Shown one piece after another: positions 1 to 6,481 of a stretch of 7,611 nt of DNA. Position 1 is the stretch's first letter; each line of letters begins with the position of its first letter. This DNA comes from Thermoanaerobaculales bacterium. Its GTDB lineage: Bacteria > Acidobacteriota > Thermoanaerobaculia > Thermoanaerobaculales > Sulfomarinibacteraceae. The position numbers were made by a program, and so were the translations under genes. Below the pieces are notes generated by a model, which had not been told where the DNA came from, searched no databases, and was given only the letters and a program-made list of their open reading frames with translations. The DNA lies in assembly GCA_029938595.1 (NCBI GenBank), contig JAOZUP010000189.1:1-7611 (forward strand), given 5' to 3'.

Positions 1-426
1 GAAAAACCATCCTTCCGCTCGGCGATCACGACCCGCCGCTGCCTGATTCCGGCCGACGGCTTCTACGAGTGGGTTAAAACCGACGGCGGCAAGCAACCCC
101 ACTACATCCACTTCGCGGACAGCAGGGCCTTCGCCTTCGCCGGTCTGTGGGAGAGGTGGCAGAAGGGGGGCGAAGACCCCCTCGACACCTGCACCATCAT
201 CACCACCACACCGAACGACCTCGTCGCCGGGCTTCACGACCGCATGCCGGTCATCCTGCCACCCGAAGCCTTCATCGAGTGGCTCGTGCCTGAGCCCCTA
301 ACCTCCAATCGGCTTCAGGATCTGCTGGCCCCGCACCCCGCCGGGGAAATGGAAGCCTATCCAGTCAGCGCCCACGTCAACAAGCCCGCGAACGACGATC
401 CGGAGTGCGTTGTCAGGATGGATTGA
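1..426 (+). CDS. SOS response-associated peptidase (SRAP/YedK/HMCES family), C-terminal part
   Basis: Reading frame 1 is open from the first base to the TGA at 424-426 and gives 141 residues; the N-terminus, with the catalytic Cys2, is outside the window. Visible SRAP hallmarks are CLIPADGFYEW (14-24, with the active-site Glu at 23), FAGLWE (46-51), the TIITTTPN strand (65-72), the LHDRMPVIL motif with the catalytic His at 79, and the YPVSAHVNKPANDDP tail (120-134). Known family members form a thiazolidine DNA-protein crosslink through Cys2 at abasic sites in single-stranded DNA, and the Glu and His take part in forming and reversing it. Full-length proteins are about 220-240 residues, so roughly the first 80-90 are missing. 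The gene converges on the leftward selenoprotein gene and shows no functional link to it. The family call is near certain; the DNA-repair role follows from the family. Confidence 0.95.
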   Translation, partial: EKPSFRSAITTRRCLIPADGFYEWVKTDGGKQPHYIHFADSRAFAFAGLWERWQKGGEDPLDTCTIITTTPNDLVAGLHDRMPVILPPEAFIEWLVPEPLTSNRLQDLLAPHPAGEMEAYPVSAHVNKPANDDPECVVRMD

Positions 427-593
427 GTCGGTACCACGACCGTCGCCCTGATCAGTACACGACCTCGACCTTGGACAATCGCTTAGCCGACACCGTGGTC
501 TCACGTCAGTTCAAAAATGGCACCTGGAACCCATCTTCGGGGACACCTCTCATCCGGCACATTTTGCAATGCTGTTCCCGGTTGGAGCCCGGC
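427..593. other. Convergent intergenic gap, no confident feature
   Basis: 167 bp between the ends of the rightward SRAP gene and the leftward selenoprotein gene. Transcription from both sides should stop here. I see only weak, imperfect inverted repeats; an A5 run at 513-517 (T5 on the minus strand) follows a poorly paired stem, so I do not call a terminator. Confidence 0.5.
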
Positions 594-2654
594 TTATTTC
601 TCCTCGCCGGTCTCTTCCACCGGCCACGCCAGCTGCATTACCGGATCGCCTGTCCGATTGTCGATCGATGTCGCGTAGGCTACAACGCCGCCGGTTGGCG
701 AAATCAGTCTGACTTCGGCGCGGGCGTTGCGCTCGGACGAGTTGGAAACCGATCGCAGAACTCGGTCGAGCTGGACGAACCCGTTGGCCGGAAGATCCCG
801 GTCGAGGATGCCGAGAACGGCCCCAGCCGCGTTGAAAAACTTAAGCTCCACCTCGACGGGCAAAGCCGCCGTGTTGACGAGACCGATATTGGTTCTCCGG
901 CCGCCGGCGCCGCTCTCTTCCAGCTGCAGGAGATGTCCGACCTGCCCGCCACGAAGTAGATTGTCGCCGGTGACATCAAGGCCTGGCAGGGAGTGGCCGA
1001 AGCTGCCTGATGGCGTGTCGTTGTAGGTTCTGCCCACAGCCATGAGGCCGCGGGATCCGTGGACCGTCAACGCAGCCGCGCCATCGGTCGCAAACAGGGT
1101 CGTCAACACGTCACGAATGACAAAACTCTGCTGCGGGGCCAAAACCAGCTCGGCGGTGTCGGGGTAACCACCGCTGTGGTCGCGCTGCCAGCGTTCGACC
1201 GATGCCGTCACTGTGGTGCTCTCCAAATTACTGACGACGATGTCGGTCACCCAGTTCGAGGAGCCGGCGCCCCGTACCTTTGCTGCGGCCGGCAAATTCA
1301 GATCTTGCTGGAAAGCATTGACGATCGGCTCGACGTAGGTCGGGTCGTTGGTTTGGTTGTCGATGACCGAGGCGTAGGCCATGATCCTGCCACCGGGAGT
1401 GAGGACCCGCACCGTGGCCCGCACCCCTTCGACCGCGGAGGAGGTGAGACCACGGATGATGCGGTTTTTCTGCGTGCCTCCCCGGCCCGGAACTTTGATG
1501 ACCTTTACGCCGAGACTGGCGCCGTCGGCGGTGAAGAACTCCACCTCGGCAGTTGCTGTCTGATCCCCGAGATTGGTGAGCCCAATATTGGTCCGGAAGT
1601 CAGTACTCTCCTCGAGCATCAGGAGGTGTCCCACGACCCGCTCGCCGATCGCGTACCGATCCGGGAGGGCGCGCATGAACTGGCCGTAGGTTCCGCTGGG
1701 GGTGTCGTTGAAGGTCCGGCTCACCGTCACCACGGGGCTATCCGATTCGACGCGCAGGGTCGCCGCCCCACTCGCTTCGAATACCGAATCGAGCACATCG
1801 TGATACTCGATGGACTCCCGTGCCGCGAGAGTCAGCTCCCTGGTCGCCGTCTCACCGTCCTCGAGGTTCCAGGGCTGGAGATGAAGGCTGACCCTGGCTT
1901 CGCCGTCGCTCGGATTGGCGATGCTGAGATCGGTCACCCACTTTGAACCCGCAATCCCCTCGGTGTGGGCAGCGGCCGGAACGATGGAGACGTTCGGGCC
2001 CTTCTCAACGCCCCGGTAACAGGGTGGCGGGGACGCGAGATAGGCGTCGAGATAATCCTCGAGAATGTCGAAGTCGGCGAGGGGAAGATCGCACCACTGG
2101 GTGGTAGGTGTCGCCCAACCCCAGGGCTCGTGCAGCAAGACGGTGCCATCGCAGTCGACCAGCCAGCCGACGTAGAAGCCGAACGGCCAGAAGTCAGAGT
2201 GCATGCTGTCATCTATGTCATCAATGATCCACGGAAAATTGAGGTTGAAATCATTGGCGAGCCAACGCGCCCGTTGCGCCCGCTCCGCCGAAGACACGGT
2301 ATCCGCGGATGCATGTGACCATCCCATGTCTGCGGTGGATCCGCACGGCGCAAACTGGGGGTTCGGGTGAGCCTCGCGGACGTACATGTACAGCAGCCGA
2401 ACCTTGCCGCGGTACTTCTGGAAACGTGCCTCCACCTCCTGGAGGTTGCGAAAGCCAGGCTGTCAGGTTGCCGAGGTATAGAGAAAGAGCATGGGCGTGC
2501 CGTCGATGAAATCGGCAATGTCGACGAGGCGTCCGTTCTCGTCCACCGCCTGATACAGGGGAACCTGTTCGCCGGGCAGAACCTGGGATTCGGCGACTGG
2601 AGCCCCGAGGACCGCCGCCACCACCAACCCGCCAATCAACACAGTGCGCAACAT
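594..2654 (-). CDS. Exported deiodinase-like selenoprotein (Sec at in-frame TGA) with duplicated C-terminal beta-rich modules
   Basis: Read from ATG 2654 (AAGGGAG Shine-Dalgarno, 6-nt spacing) through TGA 2465-2463 as selenocysteine to TAA 596-594, this gives 686 residues. Residues 1-23 look like a Sec signal peptide. Residues 30-210 match the iodothyronine deiodinase/redoxin-like thioredoxin fold: the strand TPMLFLYTSAT leads to U64-Q-P-G-F-R, aligning with the family's S-x-T-(U/C)-P-P-F-R. It is followed by LLYMYVREAHPNP (88-99, the deiodinase Y-I-x-E-A-H motif), a NFPWIIDD strand (139-146) and GFYVGWLVDCDGTVLLHEPWGW (159-180). Residues 221-447 and 451-679 are two copies of an unrecognised module. 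Frame and homology continue without a shift across the TGA. Animal deiodinases remove iodine from thyronines; the bacterial substrate is unknown, and an extracytoplasmic thiol/selenol redox role is inferred. The alternative is a nonsense-mutated pseudogene, made less likely by the TGA's exact position and the hairpin after it. Confidence 0.85.
618..1304 (-). repeat. C-terminal module copy 2 of the selenoprotein (residues 451-679)
   Basis: Second copy of the duplicated module. Landmarks matching copy 1 are SSNWVTDIVVSNLE, GRTYNDTPSGSFGHS, VGHLLQLEES, RTNIGLVNTAA, FFNAAGAVLG and VAYATSIDNRTGDP. The copies are clearly homologous but well diverged, so the duplication is old rather than an assembly artefact. 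Only about seven residues follow this copy; there is no evident transmembrane anchor or sorting motif. Confidence 0.8.
1314..1994 (-). repeat. C-terminal module copy 1 of the selenoprotein (residues 221-447)
   Basis: First copy of an internal protein duplication of about 228 residues. Landmarks shared with copy 2, in order, are SKWVTDLSIANPS, SRTFNDTPSGTYGQF, VGHLLMLEES, RTNIGLTNLGD, FFTADGASLG and MAYASVIDNQTNDP. Alternating hydrophobic and polar residues suggest a beta-sandwich, possibly two subdomains of about 110 residues each. I do not know a named family for it. I recall similar modules ending in 'YAsviDN-T-DP' on secreted proteins of Acidobacteriota and related phyla, where a surface or binding role is usually assumed. 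Confidence 0.8.
2418..2458 (-). promoter_or_regulatory. Putative bacterial SECIS hairpin downstream of the Sec codon
   Basis: Folding by eye of the mRNA just 3' of the UGA gives an outer stem CUGG/CCAG (2458-2455 with 2421-2418), an internal loop, a CG/CG pair (2450-2449 with 2426-2425), a small internal loop and an apical 5-bp stem CCUCC/GGAGG (2445-2441 with 2433-2429). It is closed by the loop AGGAGGU (2440-2434). The apical loop starts 22 nt after the UGA and has G at its second position. This agrees with published bacterial SECIS rules as I recall them: loop about 16-37 nt from the UGA, with a G in the first two loop positions. A competing 5-bp hairpin, ACCUC/GAGGU with loop CAG, is also possible. 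SelB would bind this element to deliver Sec-tRNA. No folding energy was computed. Confidence 0.55.
2463..2465 (-). other. In-frame TGA read as selenocysteine (Sec64)
   Basis: The codons around it read Y-T-S-A-T-TGA-Q-P-G-F-R-N. The TGA takes the place of the nucleophile of deiodinase-like proteins (animal G-S-C-T-U-P; Cys in many bacterial relatives). The residues after it stay in frame and continue the thioredoxin-fold helix. A random nonsense mutation would land on this one codon only rarely. The residue two before Sec, Cys in animal deiodinases, is Ala62 here. Confidence 0.83.
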
Positions 2655-2739
2655 GACAAACTCCCTTGACCCTTCCGGACAGGAACCGTGCGTAATTCAC
2701 TTATGGTTTGTCAGGAACGAGCACGGGTTACATACAAGC

Positions 2740-3345
2740 CTAGGTCCCGTGGCAGCCGAACCCACCTGGAAGTGATCGCCGCTCGTCGGGGTCGATTTGC
2801 CACCGCTCACAGAGGGTTCTCGCCAACTCTTCGTACCTGGTCCCAGTGTCGGCGTCTGCACCGTTGGGAATCGCCGTCCGGTAGGCCTCTTCCAGACGCT
2901 CGTGCTCCTCCGGCGGCAGGACCTGGTCGGCCATGTTGAAGAGGATGCCGTCCTCCTTCTGGATATGGGCTTCGAGAAGATCGGCATAGGCCAGTGCGTG
3001 CTCCACGACTTTGGCGCGGGCGGGGTCGTCGCCTTCCGCGGCCGCTTCGAGGTGCTCGGCCATCACACCGATGTGGGAGCGGCCGATCTCGTGCTCGTGC
3101 AGCATCACACCCACGGGTCCGCCGTCTCTCGGCATACCCGCCGCCTCGAGGGCGGGGAAAAGGTGTACCTCTTCCTTGGCATGGTGCCAGGCGTCCGCAT
3201 AGTTCCGAATGAAGTCCAACCCCTGACGGAAGGTGTCCGCGTCAAAGCCGTCCTTGCGCCGAGCCGCATCGCCCGCAAGACGAAGGCACGCGATCACACT
3301 CAAGATCCTCTCGTGCTCGCTGCGAAGAGCTGTTGTTGCTGTCAT
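2740..3345 (-). CDS. Hemerythrin (HHE) domain-containing protein
   Basis: A 201-residue cytoplasmic protein (no signal peptide) with the four-helix HHE cation-binding fold. Likely di-iron ligands include His11 (SEHERIL), His54/His55 with Glu58 in WHHAKEEVHLFP, His85 (LHEHEIGR) and His127/Glu131 in HIQKEDGILF. The stretch GMPRDGGPVGVMLHEHEIGR (70-89) is typical of a widespread bacterial hemerythrin subfamily of about 180-190 residues. The ATG at 3345 is preceded by GGAGG (3354-3350) with 4-nt spacing. Residues 150-201 extend past the four-helix core and end in a Gly-rich GGFGCHGT. Family members bind O2 or NO, or act in di-iron redox, sensing or iron-sulfur repair; which applies here cannot be told. 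It lies 85 bp upstream of the selenoprotein on the same strand with no clear terminator between, so co-transcription is plausible. A Crp/Fnr-type site lies upstream. Confidence 0.92.
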   Translation of the reverse strand: MTATTALRSEHERILSVIACLRLAGDAARRKDGFDADTFRQGLDFIRNYADAWHHAKEEVHLFPALEAAGMPRDGGPVGVMLHEHEIGRSHIGVMAEHLEAAAEGDDPARAKVVEHALAYADLLEAHIQKEDGILFNMADQVLPPEEHERLEEAYRTAIPNGADADTGTRYEELARTLCERWQIDPDERRSLPGGFGCHGT

Positions 3346-3392
3346 GTATCCTCCAACTCACATCATCATCCAGCCGCAGCCCGGATCGTGCA

Positions 3393-3406
3393 TTGACATG
3401 GGTCAA
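3393..3406 (-). promoter_or_regulatory. Crp/Fnr-family (FNR/FixK-type) operator upstream of the hemerythrin gene
   Basis: On the coding strand the sequence is TTGACCCATGTCAA, a perfect inverted repeat TTGAC-N4-GTCAA that fits the FNR/FixK/DNR half-site pattern (TTGAT/C-N4-A/GTCAA). Its centre (3399.5) is 54.5 bp upstream of the ATG's first base. A GATGAT hexamer at 3370-3365 could serve as a weak -10; a start site near 3358 would place the operator at about -41.5, the class II activator position. The -10 and start site are inferred; the palindrome is directly visible. Confidence 0.55.
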
Positions 3407-3451
3407 GGGTGAGTTGGTTTCGGTACCAGGCTTCAGGATCTTGGGAAGTGT

Positions 3452-3471
3452 GGAAACCGGAAACCGGAAAC
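3452..3471. repeat. Heptamer tandem repeat (GGAAACC), nearly 3 copies
   Basis: GGAAACC occurs at 3452-3458 and 3459-3465, followed by a partial GGAAAC at 3466-3471. It directly abuts the palindrome at 3473-3483 and probably belongs to the same intergenic element. Confidence 0.8.
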
Positions 3472-3472
3472 T

Positions 3473-3483
3473 GTGCCAGGCAC
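3473..3483. repeat. REP-like palindrome GTGCC-A-GGCAC
   Basis: Perfect 5-bp inverted repeat around a single central base. On the minus strand it reads GGTGCCTGGCACAG (3484-3471). I recall GGTGCCTGGCAC-type palindromes recurring between genes in several GC-rich genomes together with IS200-like REP-associated tyrosine transposases. No transposase gene lies in this window, and dispersion of the element cannot be tested here. Confidence 0.45.
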
Positions 3484-3491
3484 CTCTTTGG

Positions 3492-3623
3492 CTAATTGCC
3501 CCACTCAAGGCTCCTCGTTGGCGGCTTGATCGAGGGCCTTTGCAGCAGCCGCGAAGTCCGCGTCTTCCGCACGCCTGGATGCCGAGCTGGAGCCCGGCGG
3601 TCCCAGAGCGGTCCCAGAGCCAT
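3492..3623 (-). pseudogene. Possible decayed mini-ORF after the fusion gene (doubtful)
   Basis: An ATG (3623-3621) overlaps the fusion gene's TGA as TGATG and follows a purine-rich GGGGAGGGGTG. As it stands it encodes 43 residues of unconvincing Arg/Pro-rich sequence. If one copy of the 11-bp duplication is removed, the same ATG enters a frame with more coding-like codon use, giving 35 residues that end in AEDADFAAAAKALDQAANEEP with one residue's overlap omitted, and stopping at 3507-3505. That may mark a small gene broken by the duplication, or it may be chance (about one in three for frame alone). No family is recognised. Confidence 0.2.
3599..3620. repeat. 11-bp perfect tandem duplication
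   Basis: GGTCCCAGAGC occurs twice in direct tandem (3599-3609 and 3610-3620), three bases from the stop codon of the ligase-peptidase fusion. It changes the frame of a possible mini-ORF that starts at that stop codon. Confidence 0.85.
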
Positions 3624-6481
3624 CACCCCTCCCCGACTCTCCTTGCGAAGGTGTCGAGGACCTCGAGGTAGGGTTCGATCGAGGGGATGAAGTGGCGCTC
3701 CTCGCGGGAGTGGGGGCCTATTCCGGTCTGGCCCCATACGACCTGGTTGCCGCCGGGGGCGAAGCGGGCCGAGGAGCCGGGTTTTTTCTTGCCGATGACG
3801 GCGGGCTCTCCGGAGACCTGCTCGACGGCCGCCAGCAGGTGAGCCAGGTGGGGGTTGTCGGGCGGGCAGCTGACGCCTGATTCCATGACCTCAACGACGG
3901 CCTCGAGACCGAGCTCGCCACACAGGCCCTTAGCCTCCGTAACCAGGCCATTGAGGTCGTCACCGGGGATCGGGCGGACCTCTATTCCGAGCACGCCGCT
4001 GCCGGCGGTAATATTGTAGACCCCGGGCTCACCGACATTGAGGAAGGGGAAGCGGGCAGTGGTCTCCCAATCATCGAGACTCGACAGGGTCAGGTGGCGC
4101 TTAAAGACGGATCCGAGAACACTCCGTACCTCCACCAGCTTGTCGAGAAGATCAGCTGGACTGCCGCCGGTGCCGGTGTGGCCGCAGACGCCGCTGGCCG
4201 TGACGAGCATGCGGAGGATGCCCCGGCTCTCCGTGCAAACCGCGCCGTGGAGTTCGTCGCCGGCCTCGCCGGTGCGCTCCCCCACGACCAACAGCTGCGG
4301 CTGCCAGCCGCTCTCCTTTTCGAGGGTCTTGAGGACGTGGGGGGTGCCGAAGGGATCCCCCTCGCCGTTCTCCTCGTTGCCGACAAGCAACAGGTTGAAG
4401 GGCGGGTACGGCGGACCGGCGGCGGCGCGCTCGCTCATCCACACCATGTAAGTGGCAACTACGGTCTTCATGTCGGCCGCGCCCCGGCCCCACAAATAGT
4501 CTCCCTGCACTCTCGGTTCGAACTGGCTGTCGTCGGGCTCCGGGCGAACCACGTCGAAGTGACCACATAGCGTGACCCCGGGCGTGGGCGCGTTTCGGAA
4601 GGCCGCCAGCACGGCCGGGTAGCGGCCGCGGTCGAAGAGCCGGACATCGAGGCCGGCGGATGCCAGCCGGTTGGCGACAAAGCCGGCGCAGGAGAAGACC
4701 TGGGTGACGCGCTCCTCCGGGCAGTTGGTCACCGACGGGATGCGTACCAGATCGGCCGCGAGCTGGAGCACGTTCGCGGCGCGGTCGGCGAGGCCCTCGA
4801 CCACGAGAGCCTTGCGTGCGCGGCCAAGACGAATCGGCATCTCCGGGCGCTCCTCGGCCATCCTCTGCAGGCCGACCACCAGAGGCGCCATCTTGGGCCA
4901 CTCGGCGCCGTGGTCCTCCGGCCGCGCTGCAATCTCCGACACCTCCCGGGCCACGAGATCGCGCCGTGCTTCAAACCACTCAGCGAGCAGTGAGGCGGGC
5001 ACGAGAGGCGAACCGGAGGGCGCCTTCCGCGGATCGTCGCCGAGCTCGTCGAGGATCCACCGCCGGATAGTCGCCGCCGGATTCGGACCGCCGCCGGCCA
5101 TCCCTCGCAGGGGATCGAGCTGCTCTGAAACGCCTAGGTCCTCCGCCAGCGGCTCGACCTCGGATAGGAGACGGCCGAGATAGTCGCGGGTGCTGATCCT
5201 CCCGCGCCCGAAGGGATCCTCGATCTCGGCGTCGAGGCCGCGGCGGGCCGCAGCATCCTCGTTGCGCCGCGCTCGGGCGATGTCCTTTCCATCGTACGCG
5301 TAGCCGGCGCCGTACCCGGGTTCGGCGTAGCCCCGCAGCATCAACAGATCCTTGAATAGCACCTTTGCCGCCGACAGCTCGAGGTCGTCGCCGCCCTCGT
5401 CGGTGCGCACCTCGACACGGTTCATGGGCAGATCGACGCGGGCGCACAGATTCTCGACCACGAGCGCCCGCTCGGCCTCCTCGAGCCCGCCGTGCTCTCC
5501 GATAGGATAGATCCCACGTTTGTACAGCTCACGCAGCTGCTCGCTCGTGGCAGTAATGTTGCGCCGTACCGGGTCGACGTCGGAGCGCGCTCGCACCGGC
5601 GTCCAGTTGTTGGCGCCGAAGCGCACCCCCGACCGCACCAGTTGATAGGAAATATTCAAATAATCGCCGTGGCTGGCGTAGAGACCCGGAACGTCGAGGT
5701 CCTCCGGGTTCGGGAAAGCGAGCAGTCGTCGCGAATCGTCGTTGGTTAGCACCACCTCGCTGTGCCCATCCACCTCCTCGCACGCGAAGGGGGAGGCGGC
5801 ACTGACCGCGATGAACACCGGACACATGGGGCGCAGAAGCTTGGTCGCGCGGATGACCGACTGGTTGCGGTAGTCCTCGATGGTGCGGCCCTGGCGCTCG
5901 GACAGCGGCAGGTGGAAGAAGTCCCACGAGAGCAAGGTCTCGGGAAAGCTGTGATTGGTGTGGATGCCGGCGGTGGCGAGACGGTCACCGAAGAGATCGA
6001 CGCAGCGCCGAAGATAGCGTTGCCTGGCCAGGTTCCAGCCGCCGGGAATGCTGGTGCCGTTGACCTCGGCCGGGCGCGGGATGTTGCCGTGCAGAGCCAG
6101 GAACGAGGTTCCGAAGGAGTGGCCGATGTCGGCCAGCGTGTCGAGGAGCACACCCTCGAGGAGGCGCGCCTGGGCGGCGGTTGCGCGGGCCGAGAAGCAG
6201 GGTTGAGTCGTGAGCTCAGTCATCCAGTGGAAGACCTCCAGCTGGAAGCGTTCGCGCACCCATTCCGGCAGCCGTTCGTCGTGCAGGTAATCGGCGAAAG
6301 AATGTCCTTCCGGACCGTAACCGACATGGGCTACCGGTGTCAGATCGCGGTCGAGGATGTTGAACTCGACCTCGAGCCCCGAGGTCCCCCCCTGCGGGTC
6401 CCCCTGCTGCGAGTTCTCGAGCGCGAGAAGAACCTTTTCGGCGAAGCGTCCCCAATCGGAACGGGTCAGGTCCGCGGTCAC
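3623..6481 (-). CDS. Fusion of GCS2-type glutamate-cysteine (gamma-glutamyl) ligase and M20 zinc peptidase/deacylase
   Basis: 952 residues from the GTG at 6481-6479, which overlaps the upstream aminotransferase stop (GTGA, 4 bases); GGGAGG lies 13 nt upstream. No other start fits: the frame continues further 5' only as antisense-like shadow inside the aminotransferase gene. Residues ~1-485 are a GCS2-like ATP-dependent ligase: SGLEVEF (34-40, Mg/ATP-binding Glu pair), GIHTNHSFPE (172-181), ATKLLRPMCPVFIAVSAASPF (212-232) and NRVEVRTDE (354-362). Residues ~566-952 are a complete M20 di-zinc hydrolase: GHFDVV (His641, Asp643), WGRGAADMK (metal Asp670), GNEENGEGD (catalytic Glu703, ligand Glu704), VVGERTG (Glu735) and the final ligand region REERHFIPS (His930), with a lid-domain GHTGTGG loop at 767. 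Between them is a helical linker. The ligase probably joins gamma-Glu to an amine or amino acid; the M20 half hydrolyses an amide. Substrates are unknown. Confidence 0.88.
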   Translation of the reverse strand: MTADLTRSDWGRFAEKVLLALENSQQGDPQGGTSGLEVEFNILDRDLTPVAHVGYGPEGHSFADYLHDERLPEWVRERFQLEVFHWMTELTTQPCFSARATAAQARLLEGVLLDTLADIGHSFGTSFLALHGNIPRPAEVNGTSIPGGWNLARQRYLRRCVDLFGDRLATAGIHTNHSFPETLLSWDFFHLPLSERQGRTIEDYRNQSVIRATKLLRPMCPVFIAVSAASPFACEEVDGHSEVVLTNDDSRRLLAFPNPEDLDVPGLYASHGDYLNISYQLVRSGVRFGANNWTPVRARSDVDPVRRNITATSEQLRELYKRGIYPIGEHGGLEEAERALVVENLCARVDLPMNRVEVRTDEGGDDLELSAAKVLFKDLLMLRGYAEPGYGAGYAYDGKDIARARRNEDAAARRGLDAEIEDPFGRGRISTRDYLGRLLSEVEPLAEDLGVSEQLDPLRGMAGGGPNPAATIRRWILDELGDDPRKAPSGSPLVPASLLAEWFEARRDLVAREVSEIAARPEDHGAEWPKMAPLVVGLQRMAEERPEMPIRLGRARKALVVEGLADRAANVLQLAADLVRIPSVTNCPEERVTQVFSCAGFVANRLASAGLDVRLFDRGRYPAVLAAFRNAPTPGVTLCGHFDVVRPEPDDSQFEPRVQGDYLWGRGAADMKTVVATYMVWMSERAAAGPPYPPFNLLLVGNEENGEGDPFGTPHVLKTLEKESGWQPQLLVVGERTGEAGDELHGAVCTESRGILRMLVTASGVCGHTGTGGSPADLLDKLVEVRSVLGSVFKRHLTLSSLDDWETTARFPFLNVGEPGVYNITAGSGVLGIEVRPIPGDDLNGLVTEAKGLCGELGLEAVVEVMESGVSCPPDNPHLAHLLAAVEQVSGEPAVIGKKKPGSSARFAPGGNQVVWGQTGIGPHSREERHFIPSIEPYLEVLDTFARRVGEG

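Noticed and set aside
520..534. Second copy of the REP-like palindrome near GGCACCTGGAACC
   Set aside because: It shares only the GGCACC hexamer with the element at 3473-3484 and lacks the inverted repeat.
513..545. Minus-strand terminator with a T5 run after the selenoprotein gene
   Set aside because: The stem before the T-run relies on G-U pairs and a mismatch; it is too weak to call by eye.
1059..1946. 295-aa open frame on the plus strand
   Set aside because: It is antisense to the repeat modules of the selenoprotein, has no recognisable domain or composition, and is a shadow of a high-GC coding frame.
594..2435. Stand-alone 613-aa gene starting at GTG 2435
   Set aside because: The GTG lies inside the only SD-like AGGAGGTG, leaving no spacing, and would start mid-helix in the thioredoxin fold without a signal peptide or nucleophile. 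The upstream in-frame part supplies both.
2655..2739. Separate promoter for the selenoprotein gene (CTGACA at 2714-2709)
   Set aside because: A -35-like hexamer is visible but no acceptable -10 lies 16-18 bp downstream. Read-through from the hemerythrin gene is as likely.
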